Of a DNA stretch of 64,000 nt, positions 9,022 to 18,115 are shown in pieces. Below the pieces are notes generated by a model that searched no databases, was not told where the DNA came from, and saw only the letters and a program-made list of their open reading frames with translations. Numbering within the stretch: the stretch's first letter is position 1; every line of letters begins with the position of its first letter. The DNA is from Spirosoma sp. KUDC1026 (GTDB lineage Bacteria; Bacteroidota; Bacteroidia; Cytophagales; Spirosomataceae). The position numbers and the translations under genes are program-made. The stretch is from contig NZ_CP056032.1 in assembly GCF_013375035.1 (NCBI RefSeq), positions 3,780,001-3,844,000 on the forward strand. The letters are read 5' to 3'.

Positions 9022-11250
9022 ATGAATTTTGTCCTAAAAATCTGTTTGGGCGTACTGCTGCTGGGAAGCTGCTTATCCGCCAACCGGACCATCGATTCCA
9101 GGCCGCTTCGGCAACCTGGCGACGACTGGCCCACCTATGGCGGTAACGGGGCTGGCAATCGGTATTCGCCCCTGAATCAGATTAATACCAGTAACGTCAA
9201 AAACCTGAAACTGGCCTGGAGCTACGAGACGGGCGACAACAGCAATCCGAACCAGCGGGGAATGGATATCCAGTGCCAGCCGATCGTGATTCGGGGTATC
9301 CTCTACGGCACGTCTCCCCGGCTGAAACTCTTTGCGGTCGATGCCGCTACGGGGAAACAGCGCTGGCAATTTGACCCATTCGCCGATCCGGGCAAGCGCC
9401 CGCGCTTTCATCCCGTTCGCGGGGTGATGTACTGGGAGGATGGTGCCGACAAGCGCGTGCTGTATTCGGTTGGCGCTTCACTCTACGCCATCAATGCCGA
9501 GACCGGCAAACCCATCGACGGCTTCGGCAAAAACGGCGAAGTCGATCTGCACGAGGGCCTAGGCGACCTCGAAACCCTCGGGCACGACGTAGCAAACCTC
9601 TCCATCCGGGTTACGACACCGGGGGTTATCTATAACGACCTGCTCATTACGGGATCCAGTGTCTCTGAAGGGGGCGATGCACCACCGGGATACATCCGGG
9701 CATTTAATGTCCGGACCGGCAAACTGGCTTGGGTGTTCCGCACGATTCCGTTGCCCGGCGAATATGGCTATGATACTTGGTCGACAGATGCGTACAAAAA
9801 AATAGGCGGGGCCAACTGCTGGGCCGGGCTTGTGGTAGACGAAAAGCGGGGTGTTGTCTACGCCGGAACGGGTTCGCCTTCGGTCGATTTTTACGGCGGT
9901 GCCCGCGCGGGTCAGAACCTATTTGCCAACTGCGTAATCGCGCTCGACGCCAAAACGGGCAAGCGTATTTGGCATTTCCAGACCGTCCACCACGACCTAT
10001 GGGACCGTGACCTCCCCTGCCCGCCCAATCTTATTACGGTTCGGCACAATGGCAAACAGGTAGAGGCCGTGGCGCAGGCCACGAAAGACGGCTACGTCTT
10101 TGTCTTTAATCGGGATACAGGCAAACCCCTGTTTCCGGTGCAGGAAGTACCCGTACCAACCTCGCCCGCCTTGCCCGGTGAGCAGCCCTGGCCAACCCAG
10201 CCCGTACCGACCAAACCGGCGCCGTTTGCCTGGCAGGAACTAACCGAAGCGAACATTACCAGCCGTACACCCGAAGCGCGGGAATATGTATTGACGCGGT
10301 TCCGAAACAGCCGACACGGCAGCAAATACATGCCCCCCAGCGAAGAAGGAACCCTGTATTTCGGTTTCGGCGGGGGAGCCGAGTGGGGCGGCACGGCGGC
10401 AGATCCCAACGGTATCTTTTACGTGAATAGTAACAACATGCTCTGGTGGCTGAAGATGCGCGACAGTCGAATGCGGGGGCAGGGTGTCGCCATGACACGG
10501 GGCACGGCCCTATTCAATATGAACTGCTCGGTTTGCCACGGCATTGGCGGCAAGGGCAGTGCCGAAAACGTAGCCGCTCAGGCGTACCCCGATCTGACGA
10601 ACGTGGGTAAACGACTGAGTAAGGAGCATATCCACAGCATTCTCGCTACGGGACGGGGGCGAATGCCGTCGTTTCAGCACATTTCCCAGGAAGACCGCGA
10701 CGCCCTTGTCAACTATTTATTGAACTTGGAAGCCAAGCCCACGGCGGTAGCGTCGGCTAGCAACGACATCCATAATTCGGCCGTAACGACGCCGGTTGCC
10801 GAGGGAGCGGCTTTCCCCTACATGCCCCCTTATCTGAACAACGGCAACACACAGTTTCGGGATCAGGAGAACTACCCGGCCATCAAACCTCCCTGGGGAA
10901 CGCTCAACGCTATCAACCTAAATACGGGTGACTACCTCTGGCAGGTGCCGCTAGGCGAATACCCCGAATTGATGAAGAAAGGCGTTCCGCCTACCGGCAC
11001 CGAAAACCACGGCGGGCCCATCGTAACGGCGGGTGGACTCCTGTTCATTGCCGCTACCTACGACGAAAAAATCCGCGCGTTCGACCAGAAAACCGGGAAA
11101 GTCGTGTGGGAATACAAACTCCCGGCAGGTGGCTTTGCTACCCCTATTACTTACATGGTCAATGGCAAACAGTACGTCGCCATTGCCGCCGGAGGCTCCC
11201 GCTACGGCCTGAAGCCGGGCGGCTCCTATGTTGCGTTTGCGTTACCGTAA
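9022..11250 (+). CDS. PQQ-dependent glucose-dehydrogenase-type enzyme with inserted cytochrome c domain
   Basis: A 742-residue quinoprotein beta-propeller. Family members oxidise aldoses to lactones or sugar acids in the periplasm using PQQ. The N-terminus is lipoprotein-like (VLLLGSC). The propeller opens with DDWPTYGGNGAGNRYSPLNQ, typical of PQQ glucose dehydrogenases. A haem c motif, C502-S-V-C505-H506, with probable axial M548 in GRGRMPSF, sits in a domain at about residues 490-575. Propeller sequence resumes afterwards (GTENHGGPIVTAGGLLF), so the cytochrome is inserted, not C-terminal. Electrons would pass to the haem and then to a periplasmic acceptor. It sits 21 bases before dgoK, which suggests it makes the aldonic acid for the pathway; galactose or glucose as substrate is inference. 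Confidence 0.9.
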   Translation: MNFVLKICLGVLLLGSCLSANRTIDSRPLRQPGDDWPTYGGNGAGNRYSPLNQINTSNVKNLKLAWSYETGDNSNPNQRGMDIQCQPIVIRGILYGTSPRLKLFAVDAATGKQRWQFDPFADPGKRPRFHPVRGVMYWEDGADKRVLYSVGASLYAINAETGKPIDGFGKNGEVDLHEGLGDLETLGHDVANLSIRVTTPGVIYNDLLITGSSVSEGGDAPPGYIRAFNVRTGKLAWVFRTIPLPGEYGYDTWSTDAYKKIGGANCWAGLVVDEKRGVVYAGTGSPSVDFYGGARAGQNLFANCVIALDAKTGKRIWHFQTVHHDLWDRDLPCPPNLITVRHNGKQVEAVAQATKDGYVFVFNRDTGKPLFPVQEVPVPTSPALPGEQPWPTQPVPTKPAPFAWQELTEANITSRTPEAREYVLTRFRNSRHGSKYMPPSEEGTLYFGFGGGAEWGGTAADPNGIFYVNSNNMLWWLKMRDSRMRGQGVAMTRGTALFNMNCSVCHGIGGKGSAENVAAQAYPDLTNVGKRLSKEHIHSILATGRGRMPSFQHISQEDRDALVNYLLNLEAKPTAVASASNDIHNSAVTTPVAEGAAFPYMPPYLNNGNTQFRDQENYPAIKPPWGTLNAINLNTGDYLWQVPLGEYPELMKKGVPPTGTENHGGPIVTAGGLLFIAATYDEKIRAFDQKTGKVVWEYKLPAGGFATPITYMVNGKQYVAIAAGGSRYGLKPGGSYVAFALP

Positions 11251-11271
11251 CCCGCTTTAATTCTTCGTACC

Positions 11272-12282
11272 ATGAAAACCTATTTGCTGGGTTGCGACTG
11301 GGGGACCTCCTCGTTTCGGCTGCGTCTGATTAATACCACAGACATGCAGTTGCTTGGCGAAATTACCTCCCAAACGGAGGGCGTTGCGGCTACGTTCTCA
11401 ATCTGGAAAAGCCAGATTGAGAACGTAGGCACGACCAAAAGCGATTTTTTCCGGAAACAGCTGCAAGCTCAGATCGATCTGTTAGCCCGTCAGTTGTCCC
11501 TGAAACTGGACAGGATACCGGTTGTCATTTCCGGGATGGCGTCGTCGACGATTGGGATGGATGAAGTACCGTATGCCACCCTGCCGTTTCCGGTGGATGG
11601 CAGTCAGGCTTGTACAAAACGGCTCGGAATGACAGCGGGTTTCCCGCACGATATTCTCCTGATTTCCGGAGTCCGGACCACCCACGACGTCATGCGGGGG
11701 GAGGAAACGCAGCTTGTTGGCCTGATTGCGCTGCTAAACGCGCTACATCGTCCCGTTGCCGATACCATTCTGATCTTTCCGGGGACCCATTCGAAACATA
11801 TTTTCATTAAAAACCAGACCATCGTTGACTTTCAGACATTTATGACAGGCGAAGTTTTCGAGCTCATGTCACAACACAGCATTCTGGCCGATTCTATCGA
11901 GTCGGCCGAGCTGACAGCGCTCTCGCCCGATGATCTGGCGGCCTTCATACTCGGCGTCCACGACGCCGACGCATCCATTCTGAATGGGCTGTTCAAGGTC
12001 CGAACGAATCAGTTATTCAACCGGCTTGGTAAACGTCAGAATGGCCTTTACCTAAGTGGTCTGCTGATTGGCAACGAACTGAAAACATTGCTCCATCAGG
12101 AACATTGGCAGTTGATGCTGTGCAGCGGCAATAACCTGTATACTCTGTATAAAGCGGCTCTCGATGGGCTGGGGCTGTCAGCACGTACCATTACCATTCC
12201 AGCCGATACCGTCGATAAAGCGGCCTTCGCCGGGCAGGTCACTATTTTCCGAAATCAACTAGTAACCCTAACAGAGAAGTGA
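11272..12282 (+). CDS. dgoK: 2-dehydro-3-deoxygalactonokinase
   Basis: A 336-residue cytoplasmic sugar kinase that phosphorylates 2-keto-3-deoxygalactonate with ATP. The N-terminal phosphate-binding motif LGCDWGTSSFRLRLIN is the DgoK hallmark. Further family features are VISGMASSTIGMDEVPY, GVRTTHDVMRGEETQLVG, FPGTHSKHIFIKN and the late YLSGLLIGNELKTL. The length is typical. There is no signal peptide, so it acts inside the cell. Its last codons overlap the start of the aldolase gene by four bases (ATGA-type overlap), implying translational coupling of the kinase and aldolase. Confidence 0.95.
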   Translation: MKTYLLGCDWGTSSFRLRLINTTDMQLLGEITSQTEGVAATFSIWKSQIENVGTTKSDFFRKQLQAQIDLLARQLSLKLDRIPVVISGMASSTIGMDEVPYATLPFPVDGSQACTKRLGMTAGFPHDILLISGVRTTHDVMRGEETQLVGLIALLNALHRPVADTILIFPGTHSKHIFIKNQTIVDFQTFMTGEVFELMSQHSILADSIESAELTALSPDDLAAFILGVHDADASILNGLFKVRTNQLFNRLGKRQNGLYLSGLLIGNELKTLLHQEHWQLMLCSGNNLYTLYKAALDGLGLSARTITIPADTVDKAAFAGQVTIFRNQLVTLTEK

Positions 12283-12932
12283 CAATGAACCCAAAACCAT
12301 TTTCCTGGCCCTTGTTCAAGCAGGCCCCCATTGTAGGGATTTGCAGGGGAATATCGTTCGAAGAGGTCGACGAACTCCTCCCCGTCTACAAAGATGCGGG
12401 ATTGACAACCATTGAAATCACGATGAATACGCCCGATGCCACCCGCATTATTCAGCACAGCCTCGCTGCCCACGGCAATGGGCTGAACATCGGCGCCGGA
12501 ACGGTATGTACCTTAGCGGACCTCGACAACGCGCTGGCAGCCGGGGCGCAGTTCATCGTTACGCCCATTATCAGCAAGAAGGTAATTAAAGCCTGCGTAG
12601 CGCGGAACGTTCCTATCTTCCCCGGTGCGTTTACGCCTACCGAAATTTACAAAGCGTGGCAACTGGGGGCGTCGATGGTGAAGATTTATCCGGCTACCTC
12701 GCTCGGCTCCAGCTACATCAAAGACCTGAAAGCCCCACTGAATCACCTGAAGGTGCTGCCCACCGGCGGGATTAGCCAGGATAACATAGCGTCCTTTTTT
12801 AAGGCTGGAGCTGACGGGGTAGGCATCGGCAGTCATCTACTAGACACGACGCTGATCCGACAAAAAAACTGGGCACAGTTAAAAGCGCATTTTCAGCACT
12901 TTGGACAAAAGAGCCGGCCCCCGTTTGCCTAA
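12279..12932 (+). CDS. dgoA: 2-dehydro-3-deoxy-6-phosphogalactonate aldolase (KDPG aldolase family)
   Basis: A 217-residue class I aldolase cleaving 2-keto-3-deoxy-6-phosphogalactonate to pyruvate and glyceraldehyde 3-phosphate. Family motifs are GICRG near the start, TTIEITMNTP (catalytic glutamate), GAGTVCTLADLDNALAAGAQF, FPGAFTPTEIYKAWQLGA and MVKIYPA, whose lysine forms the Schiff base with substrate. PTGGISQDNIASFFKAGADG is the phosphate-binding end. It overlaps dgoK by four bases. Sequence alone separates KDPGal from KDPG aldolase poorly; the dgoK and dgoD neighbours favour the galactonate route. Confidence 0.93.
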   Translation: MTMNPKPFSWPLFKQAPIVGICRGISFEEVDELLPVYKDAGLTTIEITMNTPDATRIIQHSLAAHGNGLNIGAGTVCTLADLDNALAAGAQFIVTPIISKKVIKACVARNVPIFPGAFTPTEIYKAWQLGASMVKIYPATSLGSSYIKDLKAPLNHLKVLPTGGISQDNIASFFKAGADGVGIGSHLLDTTLIRQKNWAQLKAHFQHFGQKSRPPFA

Positions 12933-12981
12933 AGCGCTTCATCGACCCAGAAATCTATTCTTCTCCTTAGCCCGTTCGATT

Positions 12982-14316
12982 ATGTTCACTAATAAATATC
13001 GCTGGTTTGTAGTCTTTCTGCTATTTACAGCGACTACGATCAATTACCTCGACCGGCAAATCATCGGTTTACTTAAGCCCATTTTAGAAAAAGAATTCAC
13101 CTGGACAGAAACGGACTTCGCCCACATCGTGATGGCCTTTACGGCAGCATATGCCGTGGGACTGCTGTTGTTCGGCTGGATCATCGACCAGATTGGCACT
13201 AAAGCAGGCTACTCCATCACGATCATTATCTGGAGCCTGGCCGGGATGTTCCATGCCGTGGCCCGCAGTGTGTCGGGGTTTAGTTTGGCCCGGCTGGCGC
13301 TGGGTATTGGCGAAGCGGGTAACTATCCCGCAGCCGTAAAAACGGTGGCCGAGTGGTTCCCGAAAAAAGAGCGGGGACTGGCCACCGGTCTCTTCAATGC
13401 CGGTACGAGCATTGGTGTCGTGTTTGCAGTGCTGTTCGTCCCCTGGATTCTCAACAACTATGGCTGGCAGGCTGTTTTCTGGATTACAGGCGCGCTGGGT
13501 TTTGTCTGGCTTATCGCCTGGCTGCGGTTTTACGAGGTTCCCACCCGGCAGCATCGACTGTCGGCGACCGAATACCAGTATATTACCGCCGGGCAGGACG
13601 ATGCCACGGCCGATGCGTCTGCCGATCAAAACTCGGTTAAGTGGTTTCAGTTGTTTGCCTTGCCGCAGACCTGGGCCATGATTGTTGGTAAGGGCATGAT
13701 CGACCCTATTTACTGGTTTTTTCTGTTCTGGCTCCCCTCCTATTTCTCGTCGACCTTCAACTTAGACCTGAAAAAGCCCAGTGTAGAGCTGATGCTGATT
13801 TATCTAGCAACAACCGCGGGAAGCATTGGGGGTGGGTATCTGTCATCCACGCTGATCAAACGTGGCTGGCCGACCTTGAAAGCCCGAAAAAGTGCCTTGT
13901 TGCTTTTCGCCCTTATCGAAATATCAATTATTTTGGCCCAGTTCGTCACGGATGTCTGGGTGGCGGTAGGGTTGTTGAGTGTAGCGGTGGGAGTTCACCA
14001 GGCGTGGGCGACCAACGTATTCACGCTGGCGTCCGACCTCTTTCCCCGGCAGGCGGTCAGCTCGGTAGTCGGCATTGCTGGAACGGCCGGGGCCGTGGGC
14101 GGTATCTTCTTCCCTATTTTAGTGGGTAGCCTGCTGGACAAATATAAGGCCGCTGGCAACCTGACGGGAGGATACAATCTACTATTCACCATCTGCGGCT
14201 TTACGTACCTGACGGCCTGGTTCATCATTCATCTGCTCACCCGAACGGATAGAAAAGTCGAACCCGACATGAGTTACAGCACGGGGCTTTCTGAGTTACC
14301 CAAACCGTTGTCGTAA
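12982..14316 (+). CDS. MFS sugar-acid transporter (anion:cation symporter family, DgoT/ExuT-like)
   Basis: A 444-residue inner-membrane permease with about twelve transmembrane helices. The signature NYLDRQIIGLLKPIL in the first helix, GEAGNYPAAVKTVAEWFPKKERGLATGLFNAG and the cytoplasmic central loop are those of the ACS family, whose members carry hexuronates, galactonate or related acids with protons. The ATG at 12982 is chosen because it starts MFTNKYRWFVVFLLF and does not overlap the aldolase; an in-frame start at 12901 would add an unrelated tail overlapping dgoA. As the last gene of the locus it likely imports the sugar acid or the keto-deoxy acid made outside the cytoplasm. Confidence 0.92.
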   Translation: MFTNKYRWFVVFLLFTATTINYLDRQIIGLLKPILEKEFTWTETDFAHIVMAFTAAYAVGLLLFGWIIDQIGTKAGYSITIIIWSLAGMFHAVARSVSGFSLARLALGIGEAGNYPAAVKTVAEWFPKKERGLATGLFNAGTSIGVVFAVLFVPWILNNYGWQAVFWITGALGFVWLIAWLRFYEVPTRQHRLSATEYQYITAGQDDATADASADQNSVKWFQLFALPQTWAMIVGKGMIDPIYWFFLFWLPSYFSSTFNLDLKKPSVELMLIYLATTAGSIGGGYLSSTLIKRGWPTLKARKSALLLFALIEISIILAQFVTDVWVAVGLLSVAVGVHQAWATNVFTLASDLFPRQAVSSVVGIAGTAGAVGGIFFPILVGSLLDKYKAAGNLTGGYNLLFTICGFTYLTAWFIIHLLTRTDRKVEPDMSYSTGLSELPKPLS

Positions 14317-14344
14317 CGTAGCAATTTACCATATAATGGGCAGA

Positions 14345-15247
14345 TCAGCGGGTGACCTCACCACCAGCCTGCGCTGTCCGGCTGATAACGGTCCGGGTTT
14401 GCAGGTCGAACTTCTGGCCTTTGCCCAGGTAGTAGAACGGCCCGCCCGCGCTGTTCTGTCCGGAGGGATACTGGGCATTGCTGGCAATCTGCTTAGCGTC
14501 GTAAATACCCACGTAGGAGTTGCCCAGCACTTCAAAAGTGTTCTGCTGCACTACCACCGCCGTACTCTCGTCGATGCCCAGCCCCAGCAGCTCCGGCCGG
14601 TCACGGATGACGCCGATCAGGTCGAACTGTCGGTTCCGGCGCATGACGTGCTGATCGATCGTTACGTTGTGGATGAAATCGAACCCCTGCGTGTGGTCGC
14701 CGATCAGGATGGCGTTACCTTTTGTGTCGCCCCGCACCATAAACGAGCCCTGGATAGTGGCTCCCGCCGACGTACCACCGATTACCCCGCCCCGGCTCAG
14801 CAGGGCATTAAACTCTTTGTGAGCCAGCGTATTCAGGTACGAATCAGCCAGTCGCCAGTGACGTCCGCCCACAAACCAGACCGCCGTTGCGTTCTTCAGC
14901 GGGGCAACAAACGCTTCGGTATTGGCTTCTTTCGGGTCGCGGGTGTGCAGCACGGTCAACTTCGTTACGCCTAATTTTTTCAGCGTTTCAAACTCACGCG
15001 GGGGCCGTACCGCCGACGAATCATCACCCGCCGTTGGAATGACAACGACATGGGCGGCTTCTTTGCCACCGGCCAGTTCGATGAAGCGGTTCCAGATATC
15101 GGGCGTAACGGCGCCCCCGCCCACGATTATCAGTGCCCCCTTTTCGGGACCAATGTATTTGGATTGGGAACCTGACGTCTGGGCCAGTGTGGTAGCCAGT
15201 GTCAGGAATAAGGCAGACAGCGTTAGGAAGAGTAATCGACGACGCAT
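14345..15247 (-). CDS. Exported cyanophycinase-like serine peptidase (S51 family)
   Basis: A 300-residue peptidase of the S51 family, which includes cyanophycinase and dipeptidase E. Key motifs are GALIIVGGGAVTPDIWNRFIEL, VVVIPTAGDDSS, VWFVGGRHWRLADSYLNT and the nucleophile elbow GGTSAGATIQGSFMVRGD, in which the serine is catalytic. GIDESTAVVV near the C-terminus is typical of cyanophycinase. The start at 15247 gives MRRRLLFLTLSALFLTLATTLAQ, a clean signal peptide; an upstream in-frame start exists but adds a second hydrophobic segment. It is convergent with the MFS gene. The natural substrate may be beta-aspartyl peptides or cyanophycin; activity on cyanophycin is not shown by sequence. Confidence 0.87.
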   Translation of the reverse strand: MRRRLLFLTLSALFLTLATTLAQTSGSQSKYIGPEKGALIIVGGGAVTPDIWNRFIELAGGKEAAHVVVIPTAGDDSSAVRPPREFETLKKLGVTKLTVLHTRDPKEANTEAFVAPLKNATAVWFVGGRHWRLADSYLNTLAHKEFNALLSRGGVIGGTSAGATIQGSFMVRGDTKGNAILIGDHTQGFDFIHNVTIDQHVMRRNRQFDLIGVIRDRPELLGLGIDESTAVVVQQNTFEVLGNSYVGIYDAKQIASNAQYPSGQNSAGGPFYYLGKGQKFDLQTRTVISRTAQAGGEVTR

Positions 15248-15451
15248 AAATACGGGGAGATGGACAAAGAAAACGCAAGATAGAGCAGTAGTGGTAATAA
15301 GATTGACAATCAGCTGGCTACAACCAATAAATCTCAAAATTTCCGAAAGCTAAATTAAACAATCGCCTTTCTACTCGATTGCGTATATAGAACAGACTCT
15401 ATTGGTTATTAATCTCCTGTCTAGTCTGTGAAACCTAACAAGACCCAACTC

Positions 15452-16864
15452 ATGAAAATTGTCTTTTCCTTTCTATTCTGCCTGTTTACGACAGGCTTGT
15501 TTGCCCAGGAAGCGCGCAATCTCACCCAGGCCATTCAATACGTCAAACTGGCCAACACGCTACGCGAACTGGACAAATCACCGGCCGCCATTGATCTGCT
15601 CGAACGCGCGCTCCCCGCCGTTCAGTCTAAAAACCTATACTGGACCGCCATTGCCAACGAGTTGCTGGGTTTGTGCTACAAAGATCAGACAGACAGCGCC
15701 CAGGCCCTGAACTACCTCCGGCAGGCCCGCAGTCAGTACGCCCAGCTCAAGTACGTAGCCAGTGCCTGGGCCGTGAACGAGATCATCCGGGACCTGTCGG
15801 GCAAAAACCTTTACGCCGGTGTTCAGATTGGGTCAACTGACATCAGGGTAGCGATTCTGAAAACAGACTATGAAACTGATTTCTATGAGAAAGACGTGCA
15901 GAAGACGTTTGTGATCCCCAACTCATTGCTGGTAGCCGACGCGTCGTCCTCGTTTAAAACCGGGCAAACCGCGCTCCGGACCAGCCTGGATTCTCTGCTG
16001 CAGTACAGTATCCCCACCGAGCGTATTTTCATTGCATTTACCAGCGACGTTGACAAAAGTCTGACCCCGGCGGAGAAAAAACGGCTTTACAATGAACTGG
16101 TGCAATCGCTACCCAACAAAGCACTTACCATCGACACGACCCTGACGGACAAACGGGAAGCCGAGCTGTTCACCATCGGTGCCATTCCTCGCAAAGTGTG
16201 GCCAAGTACGTCATCCCTATCGCTGGGCAATACCAGTACCATTGGCGGCTATTTCGATGACAAACAGTCATTTCATGGAATTAACGTCCCCATTGGTCTA
16301 CAAACGCTGGTAAACCGAATCGATCCCAGGGGTACACTACGTACCGACGCCTTTAAACGCGAAGCGGAGCAACTCGTTCAGACGCTGGTCGACTCGGCAA
16401 TGAGTCCGCAGCTAACTGCGAACAAGGCGGGGCTGGGCAAACGGAACACCATTGGCCTGAGTGGCGACATCGCCTTGGCCCTGACGACCTACCTGCACCC
16501 GGACCGAGCCGGTATCAAAGCGGTCCCAATTACGATGGAGGATGCCGAGCAGTTTAAGCAACTGGCTCTGAATCATTACCAGCGCCTGACCCGTCCGGAT
16601 TTGGGTTTAATTACGGATCCAACCCAACGTAGTGAGGCTGAAGAAGCCTTAGGCAGCGTGCAGAGCCAGCTTAACGAAAAACAGATTATTGCCGGTGCGC
16701 TCTGGCTGGAAGCGGTTATGAAAGCGTACAATAAACTGGCCACCCGCACCCGTTTCGTGTTCATCAAGAACGCCGATATTGGCTGGGTGGCCGGTAAGTT
16801 TCTGGAAACCATCAACGGCGAATATGAATCGACTATTGCCAAAGGAGCGCTCTATACGCGCTGA
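15452..16864 (+). CDS. Secreted TPR protein with Ppx/GppA-like actin-ATPase fold domain
   Basis: A 470-residue protein starting MKIVFSFLFCLFTTGLFAQ, a signal peptide; the ATG at 15452 is preferred over an upstream GTG at 15428 for this reason. Residues about 20-115 look like tetratricopeptide helices (LRELDKSPAAIDLLERALP, DQTDSAQALNYLRQARSQYA). Residues about 125-460 resemble the Ppx/GppA phosphatase fold: YAGVQIGSTDIRVAILK as the first phosphate loop, SLSLGNTSTIGGYFDDKQS with GINVPIGLQTLV as the second, and NTIGLSGDIALALTTYL near the adenosine site. Known family members hydrolyse polyphosphate or pppGpp in the cytoplasm, so an exported version is unexpected. Enzymatic activity is not demonstrated by the motifs, which are degenerate. 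Confidence 0.62.
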   Translation: MKIVFSFLFCLFTTGLFAQEARNLTQAIQYVKLANTLRELDKSPAAIDLLERALPAVQSKNLYWTAIANELLGLCYKDQTDSAQALNYLRQARSQYAQLKYVASAWAVNEIIRDLSGKNLYAGVQIGSTDIRVAILKTDYETDFYEKDVQKTFVIPNSLLVADASSSFKTGQTALRTSLDSLLQYSIPTERIFIAFTSDVDKSLTPAEKKRLYNELVQSLPNKALTIDTTLTDKREAELFTIGAIPRKVWPSTSSLSLGNTSTIGGYFDDKQSFHGINVPIGLQTLVNRIDPRGTLRTDAFKREAEQLVQTLVDSAMSPQLTANKAGLGKRNTIGLSGDIALALTTYLHPDRAGIKAVPITMEDAEQFKQLALNHYQRLTRPDLGLITDPTQRSEAEEALGSVQSQLNEKQIIAGALWLEAVMKAYNKLATRTRFVFIKNADIGWVAGKFLETINGEYESTIAKGALYTR

Positions 16865-16918
16865 TCTGGCTAAGTGGTAGTTCTCCGTTTTCTTTGTTCC
16901 ACGCTGCCTGATTATTGA

Positions 16919-17965
16919 TTATACTGTCCGGATGGCACGGTCGGCCGGATTCGCATTGTCTTTTGACTCAGTCCCCATTTTTGCACCAAAACCAGCAGCT
17001 ATTACACCAATCAAGAGTCCGAAGAAACCGAAGATTGCGGCCTTGGATGCGGCCGCTGCCGTCGCATCTGCGGCATGCCGTGCTTGTATTGCAGCATCCT
17101 TTTTCGTTTGTTCAAATTTAACGACTGCCTGTTTATAGGTGTTGATCCAGTTATCAACGATCTGCTCTGACTCGGCCCGGCTTTTTCCGGTTCGTTTCAT
17201 TACTACGTTGACAGCATCTTCCCGATCCACGCTATTAACTGTCGCTTGTCCCTGTTTAAAGAGTCGATCAAACAAACCACCCGCAATATCGTCCGCGGCT
17301 TGTGGGCTTGTTGACGCCTGTTCTGCCGCGGTTTTCGCCTGTTGCTCAGCCTGATTAGCCTTACGTTCCAGCGCGTTCGGGTTCAGATTGGCATCGCCGG
17401 TTTGCCGCAACAGCCGATTGGCTTCCTCTCTCAGATCTTTTATATCCAGGGTTTTCAGGTCGATGCCATTCTCCTTCAGTTCTCCCTGTACTGCGTCGCC
17501 AACAGCAGGGGCAGCGGCAGCTACCGCCGATCCGGCGGTGCTGACCAGACGGCCAAGCAACCGACTTGCCCCGCCAATGATACTGCCAAGGGTCGTTGTT
17601 AAGAAGTAAATGGTTAGCAGAGTAGCCAAACACCAGGTCAGCACACCATGAATAATGCCATCGAACAGCCGGGGAGCACTTGCTAACCGTCCGGCAATCC
17701 AGCCACCAATGAACAAAGAAAGCAGACTACTGATGATGTACCATATAGCACTTCCAGCGCCAAGACCAGCCGCTGGGTTCTTCTCGGTTACCGGATCGAT
17801 GGTACTTAACCCAATGCCAAGCCCTAGTAGGGTTAATAACATCTGACTGACAATTGCCACCAAGACTCCGGCAAAGACTGCGCTCCAGGAGATGCGTTTG
17901 ATAAAATGGCTGCGGTCGTAGGCCGCTTCAGATGGGTAAGAAAGTTGACGCTCCATATCGTTCAT
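16919..17965 (-). CDS. Hypothetical membrane protein with alanine-rich coiled-coil middle region
   Basis: A 348-residue inner-membrane protein of unrecognised function. Hydrophobic segments appear at about residues 26-50, 72-92 and 105-130 (WSAVFAGVLVAIVSQMLLTL, IIHGVLTWCLATLLTIYFL) and near the C-terminus (IFGFFGLLIGVIAAGFGAKM). Between them lies a long Ala/Gln/Lys-rich helical stretch (KANQAEQQAKTAAEQAST) followed by VMKRTGKSRAESEQIVDNW. It lies downstream of, and on the same strand as, a YtxH-type stress protein gene, so an envelope-stress role is plausible but inferred. Confidence 0.72.
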   Translation of the reverse strand: MNDMERQLSYPSEAAYDRSHFIKRISWSAVFAGVLVAIVSQMLLTLLGLGIGLSTIDPVTEKNPAAGLGAGSAIWYIISSLLSLFIGGWIAGRLASAPRLFDGIIHGVLTWCLATLLTIYFLTTTLGSIIGGASRLLGRLVSTAGSAVAAAAPAVGDAVQGELKENGIDLKTLDIKDLREEANRLLRQTGDANLNPNALERKANQAEQQAKTAAEQASTSPQAADDIAGGLFDRLFKQGQATVNSVDREDAVNVVMKRTGKSRAESEQIVDNWINTYKQAVVKFEQTKKDAAIQARHAADATAAAASKAAIFGFFGLLIGVIAAGFGAKMGTESKDNANPADRAIRTV

Positions 17966-18115
17966 TGTTGAGTAGTAAAGAATTGTGTGATAAGGCCCTT
18001 CGATCGATTCATCCCTCAGAAAAGACGTTCTATCGATTTAGGTTGCCAGAAGCGAATTCCCGAAATGAGAATCCTTTATTAATTGTTGAGTAAATCAGAA
18101 TAAGCCGTTTTTCTT

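Noticed and set aside
12901-12981. Earlier start for the MFS transporter overlapping dgoA
   Set aside because: The added residues are not membrane-like or conserved in type; ATG 12982 gives a standard MFS N-terminus.
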